A DNA stretch of 64,000 nucleotides. Source: Cucumis sativus (lineage: Eukaryota; Streptophyta; Magnoliopsida; Cucurbitales; Cucurbitaceae). Under the pieces are notes generated by a model. It did no database searches and had not been told where the DNA came from. It saw nothing but the letters and a program-made list of their open reading frames with translations. Of this stretch, positions 1-12,204 are shown one piece after another. The translations under genes were made by a program, and so were the position numbers. Every line of letters starts with the position of its first letter. Position 1 is the stretch's first letter. The stretch spans positions 28,924,408-28,988,407 of the forward strand of contig NC_026657.2 of assembly GCF_000004075.3 (NCBI RefSeq). Reading direction: 5' to 3'.

Positions 1-355
1 GAAACCATTGTGCATACTTTTACAAGTGAGAAGGAACAGATCCATTGTTCACACAAGTGAAATTCAATACAACACATTTTACTTAATCATGGGCTTAAAA
101 TAAATGAAAAAAAAAAAAAGACAAATCACAAATTGCCAGTGACCAATTCAATTTTTATCATTGGAATCTCCAATTTCCATGAATATGGTAAATTTGAGAG
201 GCTAATTTTAACATTTGTAAAAACTTGGGGACTCAATTTTTATAAGTAAAAGTTTAGGGTATAATTATAATTAGTGCAACAATAATCCAAGGTTTTTCCC
301 ATTCGCACAAAAATAATATGCATGAGGCATAGGTGGAATCAATTTTCATTACCTT
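1..355. other. 3' flank of the esterase gene
   Basis: AT-rich DNA downstream of the minus-strand esterase stop codon, with an A-run near 108-118. It probably holds the 3' untranslated region of that gene. No other coding signal is visible. Confidence 0.5.
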
Positions 356-1977
356 TCAGGGGGATAGTTCAATTGGAATATCAAATTCAATTGGCAGTGT
401 TTTCCAGTGCAAACTTGGTTCCCAATCAGCTTCTTCTAAAACCTTCAAAATTTCCTCTGCAACTATCTCACTTCCTTCTGCTGTTAAATGAACCCCATCT
501 CTGAAATTAACAGCATACAATGGATTCAATCTATATGTTTTAAGCCGGAGATTCAAACTTCTGAATTTGAGATTGTTATTATAAGCAGAGTGTTAGTTGA
601 GAGATTCAATCTCCATTAAAAAAGACACGACACGACACAACCCATATAATGCTATAAGAACTAGATACTAACGTGAAGCAAGAAGTGAGCCAATCATCTC
701 TCTTCTGAATTGCAGACCAGAGATCTATGCATTTCACGTCAATCTTCTTGCAGAGTTCTTTACAAGCCTCGGCGTATTTACGACAGGACTCCAATGTTCG
801 ACGCTCAGCGTGATCCTCACTGGATCAATCAGTAAACAAAATCAGGCATTGAGTTTGTAAAAACAAGGGAAGAAACAGAGAGCGGGATGTTCATAATCAA
901 TATGGTGAGCACCTCATTTTTTCTTTAATTAGATTGTAGCTCACAGGCGGGGCTGTAAGGAAGATGACTCGGGTTTTCTCTGAGAGGCTCTGACAAACGT
1001 GAGAAACAAATAAGCAAAGGAAAAGGGAAAGTTCATTGATGCAAAATTAATAGTGTATGTATTAGCAGTTGACCTTGAGATGAATGGCTATCTTCTTCAT
1101 GTTCTCAACATATTCAGAAAGCGGTACATAAGGGTTCTTAGAAGAAGGGAAAGGAAGCATACAATCATTGCCACCAAAGTAAACTATTACCAATGAAGGT
1201 TGATTGGCACTGTCCTGATAGGCAATATATCTTAAAAACATTAGCTTCAATATATCCACCCAATTAAGCACAAACGTGATATTTAGATATTGTTGAAACG
1301 TGTTTTGTCAAGAATCCATATATTATTCGATTCTATTCTAATTTAGCATGGTACAAAAACAAAAGCTATTGCATTCAAATTTTTCTACAAATAGGTATAA
1401 ATAGATAACAATAACAGCAGTGTACCTTTGGAAAGAGATGATGTAAAACCCCTAAAGCCTCTCTAGAATTCCAACCAGCATAGCCGCGTACCAAGATATC
1501 TGCCTGTGGAGTTTCAAACAAACTCACTAAGGAACCAATACTAAACATTCATGATCCCACACATTGACCTCTTAGAACGGATTAAAATCACTCCGAAACA
1601 AGGATGTTAAGTGATTAAAAACATTTTATAATTAGAGTGATTGTGAATATAACAATAGTGATTTAACCGTTCTAAAATCAAATCAATATCAAAGAATCAA
1701 ACATACCCTTCAGTCTATTTTGGTCGTGTCTAATCAAAACAGTAGCCATATTCTAAATACATACAATACACTAAAATTAATTGACTGAAAGCTAAAAGTA
1801 AATGAAGATTAAACCAGATTCATAAAGAGATTCCAAATCTCATCCGCAGGAATAAGTCAGAAATACCTGACGAGAGTACAAATCGGCAAGAATAGAACCC
1901 CATCCGCCATCCCCAAAGCTAAATTGAACAATGGAAGAACCAAATAGCACAAAAAGAGGTCTCGCCGGCCCTACCAT
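356..1977 (-). CDS. CPRD49: GDSL/SGNH esterase, CPRD49-like
   Basis: Six exons on the minus strand: 1867-1977, 1426-1503, 1074-1214, 913-989, 673-819 and 356-500, joining in frame to 232 residues, the usual size of this small plant group. SGNH hydrolase landmarks are visible: the block I nucleophile region reads FGSSIVQ (residues 12-18, Ser15, GSS in place of GDS), block II is RGYAGWNS, block III is YFGGND (Asn79) and block V is DGVHLTAEG with Asp186 and His189. No signal peptide is seen, so it is probably cytosolic. Relatives such as CPRD49 and the isoamyl acetate-hydrolysing esterase IAH1 cleave small esters; the substrate here is unknown. The exon 4/5 join (AG plus T giving Ser) is the least certain; it was chosen because it alone keeps frame into EDHAERRTLESC. 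Confidence 0.88.
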
Positions 1978-3329
1978 TTTCGCAAATCCAGACCCGACTG
2001 CAGCAAGTGATAATTAGAAATTAAGCATAGAATTTTTTTAGAAAATCGATAGTGATTGTATACAGAAACATTGGGTGTAAAGGATGATTGAATTGGTACT
2101 ATTGAACTGATCTGACTTGAAAGATACGGCTTTTATCCACTGCTACAGAAGAAATAATCTGTTCACAGCTTTACTTCTTTTCCTTTCTTTCTTTGCGTCG
2201 TGTTGTGGACCCTAAATAGGAATATTTTTTTGATTAAGAAAATAATCATAAATCAAAATCAATAATTTACATTCTCGAATGTATATAGTTTATTGGTTCG
2301 TTGGATAACTATTTCAACCTTTTCTTCTTGTGTTTTGCATTTTGTTTTTCTTGTTTTTAGATTCTTCTTTTAATTTCGTAACTATTTTGTTTTTTATTAA
2401 CAAAATGTAATTTTAAAAAAATTTCTCTTTCTTTTTTTTCATGTTCAATTTTTCTTCATAGTTTTAAAAATAATATTCTATTGTTTAAAAAATAAAAAAA
2501 ATCGTTTGCCAAACAAATTGATATGTATAGTGGTAGAAAACTAGTATAAATATAATATATAGCTTTAAAATATTTTAATTTATTTTTCTATTTTAAAAAA
2601 TGATATTTTTTTAAATTATGGTCCATTTAGATTGAATTAAAAAAATATATTTTTCAATAAATTTATTTTTGTTTAAATTTATTTTTTTAAAAATTGTTTA
2701 AAATGTATTTAAAAATCTATTTTAAGTGACTTCCAAATACTTTAGTTTTTTCAAAAATAACTTATATTTTAAATTAAATATATGAAAATATAATTCATAC
2801 AAATGATTGAAATACAATAAACGGTTGTTTGAAGAAGAAAAAAAAGTTAGAATTAAAATTTAACCTTTATGATTTCATAGAACGTATGCAAATACTTTCT
2901 ACTATAAATAGTCTCTTTTATTGATTGAAACTGTTACCAGCAATTAATTTATCAAACTATGAATAAAATCTATTTTGTGTGTGAGTTTATCAAATCACAA
3001 TTAAATTGTACCTTATGAATTCTATACAAACACAAATTTGCAATTAAACCTTTAAAACATTACTTAACGTTGTAAATTAGATTTAAATATTTAAATTTGA
3101 AAAGGCAGTGTATGATAATGTAAATTTAAATCATGGAGGTAAAAGAACAATAAAGGGCAAAACTTCATCCCATGCAAGAAAAAGAAAAGTTCATCAAAAG
3201 TCGTATGCTTTTACTACAAATCCTAAAAGTAAAAAGGTGGAAACAATAAAAAGTGGAATTTTAGAAAGGCACAAAAAATAAGGTTATTTATTTTTTTGAA
3301 ACAACTTTTGGTTTCTTTTTAAGTGGTAG
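1978..3329. other. AT-rich intergenic DNA
   Basis: It contains the divergent upstream region of the esterase gene (about 1978-2200) and then very AT-rich sequence to the left edge of the Mutator-like element. No gene, tRNA or structured repeat could be supported. Confidence 0.5.
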
Positions 3330-3338
3330 AAGGTGAAT
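3330..3338. repeat. left 9-bp target site duplication
   Basis: The 9-mer AAGGTGAAT directly abuts the left end of the element. An identical 9-mer abuts its right end at 6047-6055. A 9-bp duplication is the hallmark of Mutator superfamily insertion. Confidence 0.9.
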
Positions 3339-3452
3339 GGGGAATTATCAAAAATAGGATAATTTGGAAGGATGTAAAGAGTTTTGAGATGAATTTTAAA
3401 AAAGATGACTTTTAGGACAAATTAGTTGGAAAAAGTCTATATTACCCTCAAG
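3339..3452 (+). repeat. left terminal inverted repeat of the MULE
   Basis: Read inward, this arm matches the reverse complement of the right end with scattered mismatches and small indels. Shared blocks include GGGGAATT, CAAAAATAGG, AGAGTTTT and a shared ACCCTC. The inner limit is approximate. Confidence 0.8.
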
Positions 3453-3974
3453 TTAAAAAATATCCTAAAATCAATTTATGAATCCTCTCTTCTCCTTCTC
3501 CTTCTCCCTCCGTTTTTTCACTTTCTAAAAATGTTTCATTTTTCTCTCATCCCTCCCTCTGGTGTTCCATTTTCCCTCATTTTCACGAAATTTCCTTTTT
3601 CTTCCTTTTCCATTCTTTAATTCGTTTTCTTGAAATTTCTTTCTCAAGCTCTTCCCATGGTTTCCATCGGCCTTTGAAAACCATTTTCTCCATTTTCTCA
3701 CTTCCAAAAAGAATATTTCATTTTTCTCTCACCTCTCTCCATTTTCATACATTGTGGGATAAATTGGCCTTCCTAATTCTAAGAGCATGAGAATGTTGCT
3801 CTCACCTGCATTGTTGTACATTATATAAAAGTTCTGCACACTTTACAATTTTCCAAGATAATGAAATAAAAATTGCATACCAAAAAACAAAAATGGTATT
3901 CATTCCATTATATAAAACTATTTATGTACATAGTTTGGAACATATACAATTCCTTCAAAAGTTGGAACTAAAAG

Positions 3975-4259
3975 TTAATACATGGGATTGTTGGTCCATA
4001 ATTGAAATGCCAATTGTTTTCTAAAATATGACATGTTTTCTTGACATAATGTAGCTACATCTAAACCAGAAGCTTCATATTCGAAATACTTAATTGTAAA
4101 TACACCACAATCACTATTGTTGCGTTGAAGTGGAATGGAGTCGACAATGACAAGTGGCCAAGGTTCCTTGTGTGTTGATGATCCGCCTCTCCTAACAAAG
4201 AATCCAGTAGCATCGAGCAAATTTGGCACCGTTAGTTGATGTCGAAGCCATACTGAAAC
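3975..4259 (-). pseudogene. ULP1-type cysteine protease C-terminal exon (fragment)
   Basis: One minus-strand exon follows a good acceptor (T-rich tract then GCAG at 4260-4263) and runs to a stop at 3975. It encodes about 94 residues resembling the C-terminal half of plant ULP1/C48 peptidases: DSIPLQRNNSDCGVFTIKYF contains the nucleophile Cys in DCGVF and the preceding Gln of the oxyanion hole. The catalytic His and Asp, which would lie upstream, are not found within the element. ULP1 proteases process SUMO, but this fragment cannot be active alone. It is probably the remnant of the transposon-borne ULP1 gene rather than a host desumoylase. Confidence 0.75.
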
Positions 4260-4328
4260 CTGCATAAAAAAAAAACTAATTAAATATAATTGCATAAGAG
4301 ACTTACTAAACATGGATGCACTAGCATC

Positions 4329-5119
4329 TTGGGACTTCTACTCAAAATTTTGGAAGGTGAGAGATAGGTGCTGATAGGTGCGAGATGCTGGAAAACTTCA
4401 AGGCAAAGTTGCTAAGTCTAATAAAATTGCTAACCCTAAAGCCTTAACACCATAGTAGAGTAGCTAAACATGCATTCTAAACGGTTTAGGAGGTTTACAC
4501 TCTTATATTGGGACTTCTACTCAAAATTTTGGAAGGTGAGAGATAGGTGCTGATAGGTGCGAGATGATGGAAAACTTCAAGGCAAAGTTGCTAAGTCTAA
4601 TACAATTGCTAACCCTATAGCCTTAACACCTAGTAGACTAGCTAAACATGCATTCTAAACGGTTTAGGAAGTTAACACTCTTATATTGGGACTTCTGCTC
4701 AAAATTTTGGAAGGTGAGAGATAGGTGCTGATAGGTGAGAGATGATGGAAAACTTCAAGGCAAAGTTGCTAAGTCTAATACAATTGCTAATCCTAAAGCC
4801 TTAACACCTAGTAGACTAGCTAAACATGCATTCTAAACGGTTTAGGAAGTTTACACTCTTATATTGGGACTTCTACTCAAAATTTTGGAAGGTGAGAGAT
4901 AGGTGCTGATAGGTGCGAGATGATGGAAAACTTCAAGGCAAAGTTGCTAAGTCTAATACAATTGCTAACCCTAAAGCCTTAACACCTAGTAGACTAGCTA
5001 AACATGCATTCTAAACGGTTTAGGAAGTTAACACTCTTATATTGGGAATTCTACTCAAAATTTTGGAAGGTGAGAGATAGGTGCTGATAGGTGCGAGATG
5101 ATGGAAAAATTCAAGGCAA
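4329..5119. repeat. 178-bp tandem array, four full units plus a part
   Basis: Units begin at TTGGGA at 4329, 4508, 4686, 4864 and 5042, so the period is 178-179 bp. The fifth unit stops after about 78 bp. Copies differ at only a few positions, and each contains a short internal duplication of the type GATAGGTGC..GATAGGTG. The array lies wholly inside the Mutator-like element, upstream of its ULP1 exon. Confidence 0.92.
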
Positions 5120-5559
5120 AGGAAATGGTCTTTCAACAATGCAGCTTATGATAATGTCTTTAGAATACAATCTTTAGAATGCATGTTTAGCACATATCTA
5201 TTGTACTGGTAACTTTGCAGAGTTTATATGGGATACCAAATATATGTTCGAATTCAAGTTCTAAACTCCAAGGTATGGTTTTTCTATTATTACAGTACAT
5301 TGCAAAGGAAATGGTTTTTCTTCCTAAAAACAGAATGGCTCCCACGGTTCTCTATGTCTGTGTGCATATGACATGCATTTCTTCTCTAAAATGTGCCAAA
5401 AACAAAAAACTCACATCTCAACAGACAACTTAAACAAACAAGATGGAATACTGTAATAATAAATAAGCTACAACAGACTAACTCTAAAAAAAAACTGAGA
5501 TTTTATTACTCACTTGACTTCAAAGATGATGGATACGGCACTGCCAATGTAGAGGAGTG

Positions 5560-5934
5560 GATAAGAAATGGAGAGGTCCGGTGAAAACAAACCTGAAATC
5601 GAAATGGATGGAAGTGGAGAAGCGTCCGCCGGAGATGAAGTCGAAAGTAAAACAGAGACCCGTGCAGAAGAAATGGAGACGTTCCGTGAACAAGTTGAAA
5701 TCGGAAAATATAGCGGAGAGTCGTGGAGAAGAAATGGATGGAAGTGGAGAAGAAATGGACGGAAGAGAAAAACGTTCACCGGAGGCGGGAGAGAGTTGAA
5801 GGGGGTAACTGCAGACGCGGGAGAGTTCAAAGGCTCTGGTTTACGTTTTTCTTTTGAACGGCCTTCTGTCTTCGGGTTGAAGAAAAGGAAAAAGAAGAAA
5901 AGGAAAAAAAGAAGAAAAGAGGAAGGAAAATAAA
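5560..5934 (+). repeat. purine-rich subterminal tract of the MULE
   Basis: GA-rich low-complexity DNA ending in AAG/AAAG runs (5880-5930). Open frames here on both strands have extreme composition and no similarity that I recognise, so they are not called as genes. Confidence 0.6.
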
Positions 5935-6046
5935 AGAGGGTATTTTCGTCATTTCACCTCCAATTTATCCTAAATCTCAACTTTTTTACAATCAATCCTA
6001 AAACTCTATTTCTACCCCATTTTTGGCCTATTTTTGTCAATTCCCC
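5935..6046 (-). repeat. right terminal inverted repeat of the MULE
   Basis: It is the inverted partner of the left arm, ending in AATTCCCC directly before the target duplication. Alignment with the left arm needs a few small gaps. Confidence 0.8.
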
Positions 6047-6055
6047 AAGGTGAAT
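6047..6055. repeat. right 9-bp target site duplication
   Basis: AAGGTGAAT, identical to the left copy and directly abutting the element end. Confidence 0.9.
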
Positions 6056-7474
6056 TTTCTTTTCTTTTGACAGAAAGTGCTGTGACAAATGTGATACAAC
6101 AAAACATCAATCATCCTCTTCAAATACTATAGAAAACTCACGCTAATCAAATTATTATGTATTGATGGAATGAAATAAATAATTCTATTGTCTATTAATT
6201 CAAGACTACAGAAGTCGATAATCCAAAATTAATCTTCGGTTTTAAATTTATATATAAAATCAATCGTTTTATTTTATATTAAATAAGATCTCACTTCATG
6301 AAATAATATCATTTGTTGAAGCATTTCAACTATCTATAATGATATTGAAGACTGAAAAAGAGATTGTACACAAATTTTGAGTAATTACTTGCATTTTAAC
6401 TTTTATTTTATAAAATAAAAATATCGTTTATTTTTTGTAACAATGTTTCAAAATCTTATCGAGAAGAAACTTCTAATAAAGTTCATAAACTTATTTTCTA
6501 AGAAACAAAAATCACGATGAAAAACTAAATGAAATTTCTTAAATTATATCTTAGCCCTTCTACTTTAAAAAAGAACGGTAAACATATTAAAAAATTCAAA
6601 TATTAAAATTTGCAAAAGGCTGAACTCAATGTCAATGTGATATTGTAAGAGTAGGGATAGCCACTGTACTACAACTATAATTTGTTTAATGAAATATTGT
6701 AATATAATACTTTAAAATTAATATTAAAATACAAAAACTAATAACACGAAAAAAAGTATATGTCTACGTGGATCTGTGAGTGTGAATGAAGGAATGTGAA
6801 ACTTTAAATCCTTAACAAAGGAAATATTGATCTATTCAGGTATCAACTCTCGTTTGAGTTATTTTAAAATTTAAATGTATAATAGAATATTAAAAAAATT
6901 ATATTTAGTAAATTCATAAATTTTGAGAATGAAAACATTTTAAGAGTCGGATTCGTAATTATAGAAATATAAAAATAAATGGTTGGTAAAATGGGCTGTA
7001 TAATAAGGACGTCCACTTTAATGCTGATGGGTCGGGTCATGGGCTAGTGGGCCACCCAAATATAGTGCCCCACTCAAAGCAGATGACTTTACTCTAAAAT
7101 GCTCCTTTGGGTATGTTTCGTACCAATTCATCAAAGAAGACCAGAGTTAGTCATCTAAACCACTAATATTTGTTTAATTAAATGTTGTCATTAATTAGAA
7201 GCTATATTAGCAAAATATTGTATAAGTTTGAAATGTAAAATGACTTGCATGCGTTGAAAGGCTTGAAACTTCCCAAAAGCTTCCACGTTTCTACAAAGTA
7301 TTATTATTATTATCATTATTTAATCTTATGAAGAAAAGAAATGAAAAAAGAAAAGTAAACGATTTCCATACTATATATAGAAATAAGTATTATTCTAACA
7401 TTACATGTACTCAATTGGCATTTCCATTTCACGAAGTCTTGGCTGGGTTCGCATCTTACTGTGCGTGTAGCCAC
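6056..7474. other. intergenic DNA and promoter region of the CAX gene
   Basis: AT-rich sequence between the Mutator-like element and the exchanger start codon. The last 500 bp hold TGGGCY motifs and presumably the promoter and leader. No other gene is seen. Confidence 0.5.
6992..7053 (+). promoter_or_regulatory. three TGGGCY (site II-like) motifs
   Basis: TGGGCT at 6992 and 7040 and TGGGCC at 7048, about 420-480 bp before the CAX start. Site II elements bind TCP factors in plant promoters. Clustering makes chance less likely, but their function here is inferred. Confidence 0.4.
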
Positions 7475-10400
7475 ATGGATTTTGAACCAGGAACATCGAT
7501 CTTGCAAAATGGAGCCGTCAAAAGTTCGCCCAGGCACGCTCGAACGGCTCACAACATGTCATCGTCATCGTTGCGAAAAAAGTCCGATTTAACCCTCGTC
7601 TCCAAGGTTCGTTTTGGTTCCCTCAGACTATTTCTTGTAAATCTTCAAGAAGTCATTTTGGGAACCAGAATTTGGATTCTTTTTCCGGCCGTGCCGTTGG
7701 CTGTTTTGGCTAACTCTTTCGGCTTTGCAAGAGTAAGTGCCACATCTCTAATAATCTATATTTCTTTGGATATATTTTCAATTTCTCTATAAAAAATTAT
7801 TAATTTCCTAAACTTTGATCAAACAATTTAGTTAAAACTCAAATCATATAAAAAATTTTAAGTATGTAGTACGATAAATTTATTTGTAATATTAGTTAGA
7901 AAATGAAAAGCATTGGTTATCTGATTGCTTGAAATGACAGCCATGGGTTTTCGTTGTTAGCTTAATGGGTATTGCTCCACTTGCCGAACGCCTTAGCTTT
8001 CTGACCGAGTAAGCCTGAAAACGGCCTTTCGTTTTCCACTTCCCATTTTTCTATTTTAAATCTAAAATGTGAATCAATATTTCTAAATTAATTAATTTCA
8101 TTATATTGCAGACAAATCTCATACTTCACAGGTCCTACAGGTAATTTTCTTCCCTTAAGCTAAGCACTAATACTTTATTTATATATATATATATATATTT
8201 AAAATCAATTTAGTACCTAAACTTTTATTTTCATCTATTTTAAGTTTACTTTGATTAGTATGGAAATTTTCAACCCTAAACTTTAAATTTAAGTTAGTAT
8301 TGAAATTTCAACTTTAAACTCTTAAATACTAAATAAATTCAACTAATACTAAATTTAAATTAGTATTGAAATTTGTATCATAAACTTTAAATACTAATTA
8401 AATAGCATTACAAATTCAACCATTTACGTACCCTAGAAAGAGTTTTTTTTTGCTGAATTGTGAAAAATATATTATATACACAATAGGATACAATATTGAT
8501 TGTTTTTTGAGAAAAAAAATATTACAGCAATTTTTTTTCTTTTAACTTACCACTATTATAATGTTATTTAATAATAGTTAAGATCTATTAATTTTATATA
8601 TTTTAAATTAAAATTAATTGATTTATGTAAGTAAAAGATTAAAATCCATAAAATTAAAAATTTAAGATTTAAATTAAACTACACCAAACATTTATTTTCA
8701 ATTTCTTTTTCTCTATTTTTCAAATATTTGAATGAATAAGATGATCATTTCTCGTGTCATCTTCACTTTAATTAAAAAAAAAAAAGTTCAATTAAGGTTA
8801 CTTTTGTCATTTCAATCAAAACAGGATTGGAATGAATAATAGTGAGGTCTTTACATCCAAACTCTAAAAGCTACTTTGCTTATTTGTTTCTCTCCTAGTA
8901 TATAATTAGCCTTTGTCAACTATATGATGTGTTATTTCGATTAACTCTAATTATTAAATTGAATTTTTTTTAAAAAAACTTTAACTATTAAATTTCATTT
9001 TCAATAATAAAACCAATAACCAAGTTGGCATTGGAAGACTACGTCATGAACACAACCAAACATACTCTATTAAAGTATAATTTAGAAGCCCTAAATAAAC
9101 CACATCACATAATTGACTAGTCTATTTAGTTTACTTTTATCGTTTATCAATTATTTTAATTTTTTGGTCTTTGTTAAATATGATTGATTATTCTATTTAG
9201 TTTACTTTTATCGTTTATCAATTATTTTAATTTTCTCGTCTTTGTTGAATGATGTATTTAAATAATGCACCAACACATCAAATTAATTAATTTAGGTTTG
9301 TTTTATAACATGATCCATGATTTTTTTATTTTTTAAAATTCATGTATAAACACTAATTCAATTCCTAAATAAAAAAATTATTTCTGTTACTAGAATTTAA
9401 ACTGAAATGTTTGTTTAGAAAAAAAAAAGTAAGGTTTTTTAATAAAGTTTTTTACTAAAATAATTAAATGGGTTATCACTATTAAAGTTTATTTTTAAAA
9501 ATAAAATAATTATACGATGTAAACGTAAGTAAATCATTTTTTACGGCATGCAAAGTACTGAAATCGAAGTGCTACGTTGATTTTACTAAAAAATGGAAAT
9601 TCAAATTTTGGATTGGGATTTTTGACTGATTTTCATTCTTGATTAAATATGGTTTTAATTAATTTAATTAGTTAGTTTGATTGAATTGTTAAATTCTCAT
9701 ATTAATTAGTTGGTGGGTTGCTAAATGCGACGTGTGGCAATGCGACGGAATTAATCGTAGCAATTTTCGCACTAAGAAAAGGAAATATTAAGTTGGTGAA
9801 GTATTCTCTGTTGGGATCTCTTCTTTCAAACCTTCTTCTTGTTCTTGGAACCTCACTCTTCTTTGGTGGCATTCTCAATATTAACAAACAACAGACCTTT
9901 GACTCCGTAAGTTCTTGTATATATTAATGACAATTATGAACATATGAACATACCAATTTTTTAAAATGATAAGTTGAGATTTAATTATAATTTAACTAAT
10001 GCAGTTAGAATAAGTTATATCTAATCTCATGCTCTCCTTTCTTTATACATAAATTGTCACGAGACAGCTTTTAATTAAGTACGATAGGTATACATAATAG
10101 ATTAGTACAATTTATATTATTGTCAATTTTTTTTTCTTAGGTATATATGTATGTCGTATCAATTATCATTTAATATTTAATAGTATATCACACTCGTTAA
10201 GAAGTATATACACCAATTAATCATTTTTATGAAGATGACTCAATCAATGTAAAGTAAAGTATGTATCAGTAATTGATGGGTAAAAAAGTTTAATTTCTTC
10301 CTTTAACAAAGTATATTGATAAATACTCCGCTATATATATTAACAAATTATTTTTTAAACAAACATTTTTATATTCTATCATGTTTGAAATGCAATTATC

Positions 10401-12204
10401 TGTTTTTGGATAGAACAATTGCATATATGGGCAGTCTACCATACATATGTTAGGTTTGATTGGTAGCAATGGTTATATTAAAAAGTGTAAAAAATATTAT
10501 AACAAAATGTATTAATAATATATACATATGGAAAAATCTAGTATTAAATATAACATTTTAATATTATTATTGTTTACTATTACAGAGTCAAGCTGAGGTG
10601 AACTCGCACATGTTGATGTTGGCGCTTCAGTGCTACTTTCTACCCATGTTATTCCCTAACGTCGGAGGATCAGCTGACGAGGCAAGAGTTGGTGCGCTAC
10701 GATTGTCTAGAGTTTGTAGTGTAGTAATGCTGGTTGCATATGTCGCTCACTTGATCTTTAATCTTTGGAGTAGTCATCGTCCATATTTTGAAGGAAACGA
10801 GGTGTGTTAATCAAAATGGACCGCAGTCGATTTGTTTATTTATTATTATTTTAAAATGGGTTTAATTAACTGACAGGAATTGGACGAGTACAATGACGTA
10901 GTAGAAGAAGGTCCGGTGATGGGAAAATGGAGCGCCATGGCTTGGTTGGTGGTTATTACCCTTCTCGTGGCTTTGTTATCTGAGTACGTGGTCGCCACAA
11001 TTGAGGTATTTTTTACGATGATTTGTTTTTCAAAATTTTGAAGAAAATTTGTAATTTCCAATTTTTATTTATTTATAGAATATAAATTGAAATTAATAAT
11101 TTTGAAAATATAATGAAGATGTGTTTGCTTACATGAATTTAGGATGCATCAGAAACTTGGGGTTTATCTGTTGCGTTCCTTAGCATAATCTTGCTATCAT
11201 TAGTTGGAAATGCAGCTGAGCATGCAGGTGCTGTCATTTTTGCTTACAAGAACAAGTTGGTAAGCTCTTTATATCACTTTTTTTTTTTGTTACACAAATA
11301 TTATGCTATTACTCAAAATTAATTATTTAAGATTGACATCTAATTTTGATTTTGTTTACATAATAGAGATTAAATCATTAATAAATTAATCAACAATAGA
11401 TGCCAAAAGTGAGCACTAGACTGTTAATTAATATTTAACTTATATGTACTACACACTTCAAAGACACCTTTTTATGTAATTTCATGATCATCATTTATTC
11501 TTCTACTTTTTTATGCAAAGGGTTTTTCTCATTCTAAATGCAGGATATTACTTTAGGTGTTGCATTGGGATCTGCAAATCAAATAGGAATGTTTGTGGTA
11601 AGAAATTTAATTTAAGTTTGTTTTGGTAACATCATACATTACTATTTATAATAATTATATAAATACATATACATATATGGTCTTTAAATAATTTGATTTT
11701 TGTTGGGTGTTTTTTTAAACTTAATTTAATTAAAAATTTCAGGTTCCTTTGTGTGTAATTGTTGCTTGGATTATGGGAATAAATATGGATCTCAATTTTA
11801 ATATTACCGAAACTGTCTCCCTTGCTCTCTCAATATTGGCTTCATCATCCATTTTACAGGTACATATCTTTCTACAATTATATATATATTAGGTTAATAG
11901 TTTCAATATCTTGCTATTAGTGAAAATGGTTGTTTATAATTTTGATTGGAAATATATATAGAATGGCAACTCTCACTACATGAAGGGATTGATTCTCCTC
12001 CTCTTCTACATTGTGATTGCAACATATTTCTTCCTAACTACTGGTACATCTTCTAGTCTCTCCATGTTGTTTGAACATTTTTTAATTTGCTTTAATTACT
12101 ATTATTATACTTCTAATATTTTGTTACATGTGATATTTTATTTTGTAGATGATGTTACTATCAACAATTTAGGGCTGCCCACCGTCCAACTAAAGCAACA
12201 ATAG
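7475..12204 (+). CDS. CAX: vacuolar cation/proton exchanger (CAX family)
   Basis: Eleven exons: 7475-7732, 7941-8008, 8112-8140, 9710-9906, 10586-10801, 10877-11005, 11143-11259, 11544-11597, 11743-11859, 11962-12043 and 12149-12204. They join in frame to 440 residues, normal for plant type I CAX. The protein exchanges Ca2+ (and often Mn2+) for H+ across the tonoplast. Two inverted halves carry the ion-filter c-repeats [14 protein letters not shown] (from residue 128) and [14 protein letters not shown] (from residue 321), and an acidic stretch follows transmembrane segment 6 ([13 protein letters not shown]). The first 45 or so residues are a soluble tail, which in relatives is autoinhibitory. 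The start is the first ATG before [11 protein letters not shown]; the frame is also open upstream. The closest paralogue (CAX3, CAX4 or CAX5) cannot be decided by eye. Intron 3 (1.57 kb) is AT-rich. Confidence 0.93.
8179..8199. repeat. (TA)n microsatellite in CAX intron 3
   Basis: About ten uninterrupted TA units just inside the third intron. A likely polymorphic marker with no evident function. Confidence 0.8.
9121..9250. repeat. 71-bp tandem duplication in CAX intron 3
   Basis: Two near-identical copies start with TCTATTTAGTTTACTTTTAT at 9121 and 9192 and both run to TCTTTGTT. They differ by a few substitutions. It is intronic and without visible coding role. Confidence 0.8.

Larger units (their letters stand above)
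3339..6046. mobile_element. Mutator-like element (MULE) carrying a ULP1 exon
   Basis: This 2,708-bp element starts with GGGGAATT and ends with AATTCCCC. Its termini are imperfect inverted repeats: the outer 20 bases agree at 18 positions, and similarity continues inward for roughly 100 bp. It is bounded by a perfect 9-bp target duplication. Inside are pyrimidine-rich (about 3480-3740) and purine-rich (about 5560-5935) subterminal tracts, a minus-strand ULP1 protease exon and a 178-bp tandem array. No MURA transposase reading frame is visible, so it is non-autonomous. MULEs with ULP1 domains are known from melon, Arabidopsis and rice, which fits. The intact target duplication suggests that the insertion is not ancient, although the terminal repeats have diverged. 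Confidence 0.88.

Noticed and set aside
4329-5119. CRISPR-like array
   Set aside because: Units are contiguous 178-bp tandem repeats without spacers, in a plant genome.
5568-5933. 121-codon plus-strand ORF and its antisense partner
   Set aside because: Purine-rich low-complexity sequence inside the Mutator-like element, open on both strands by composition only.
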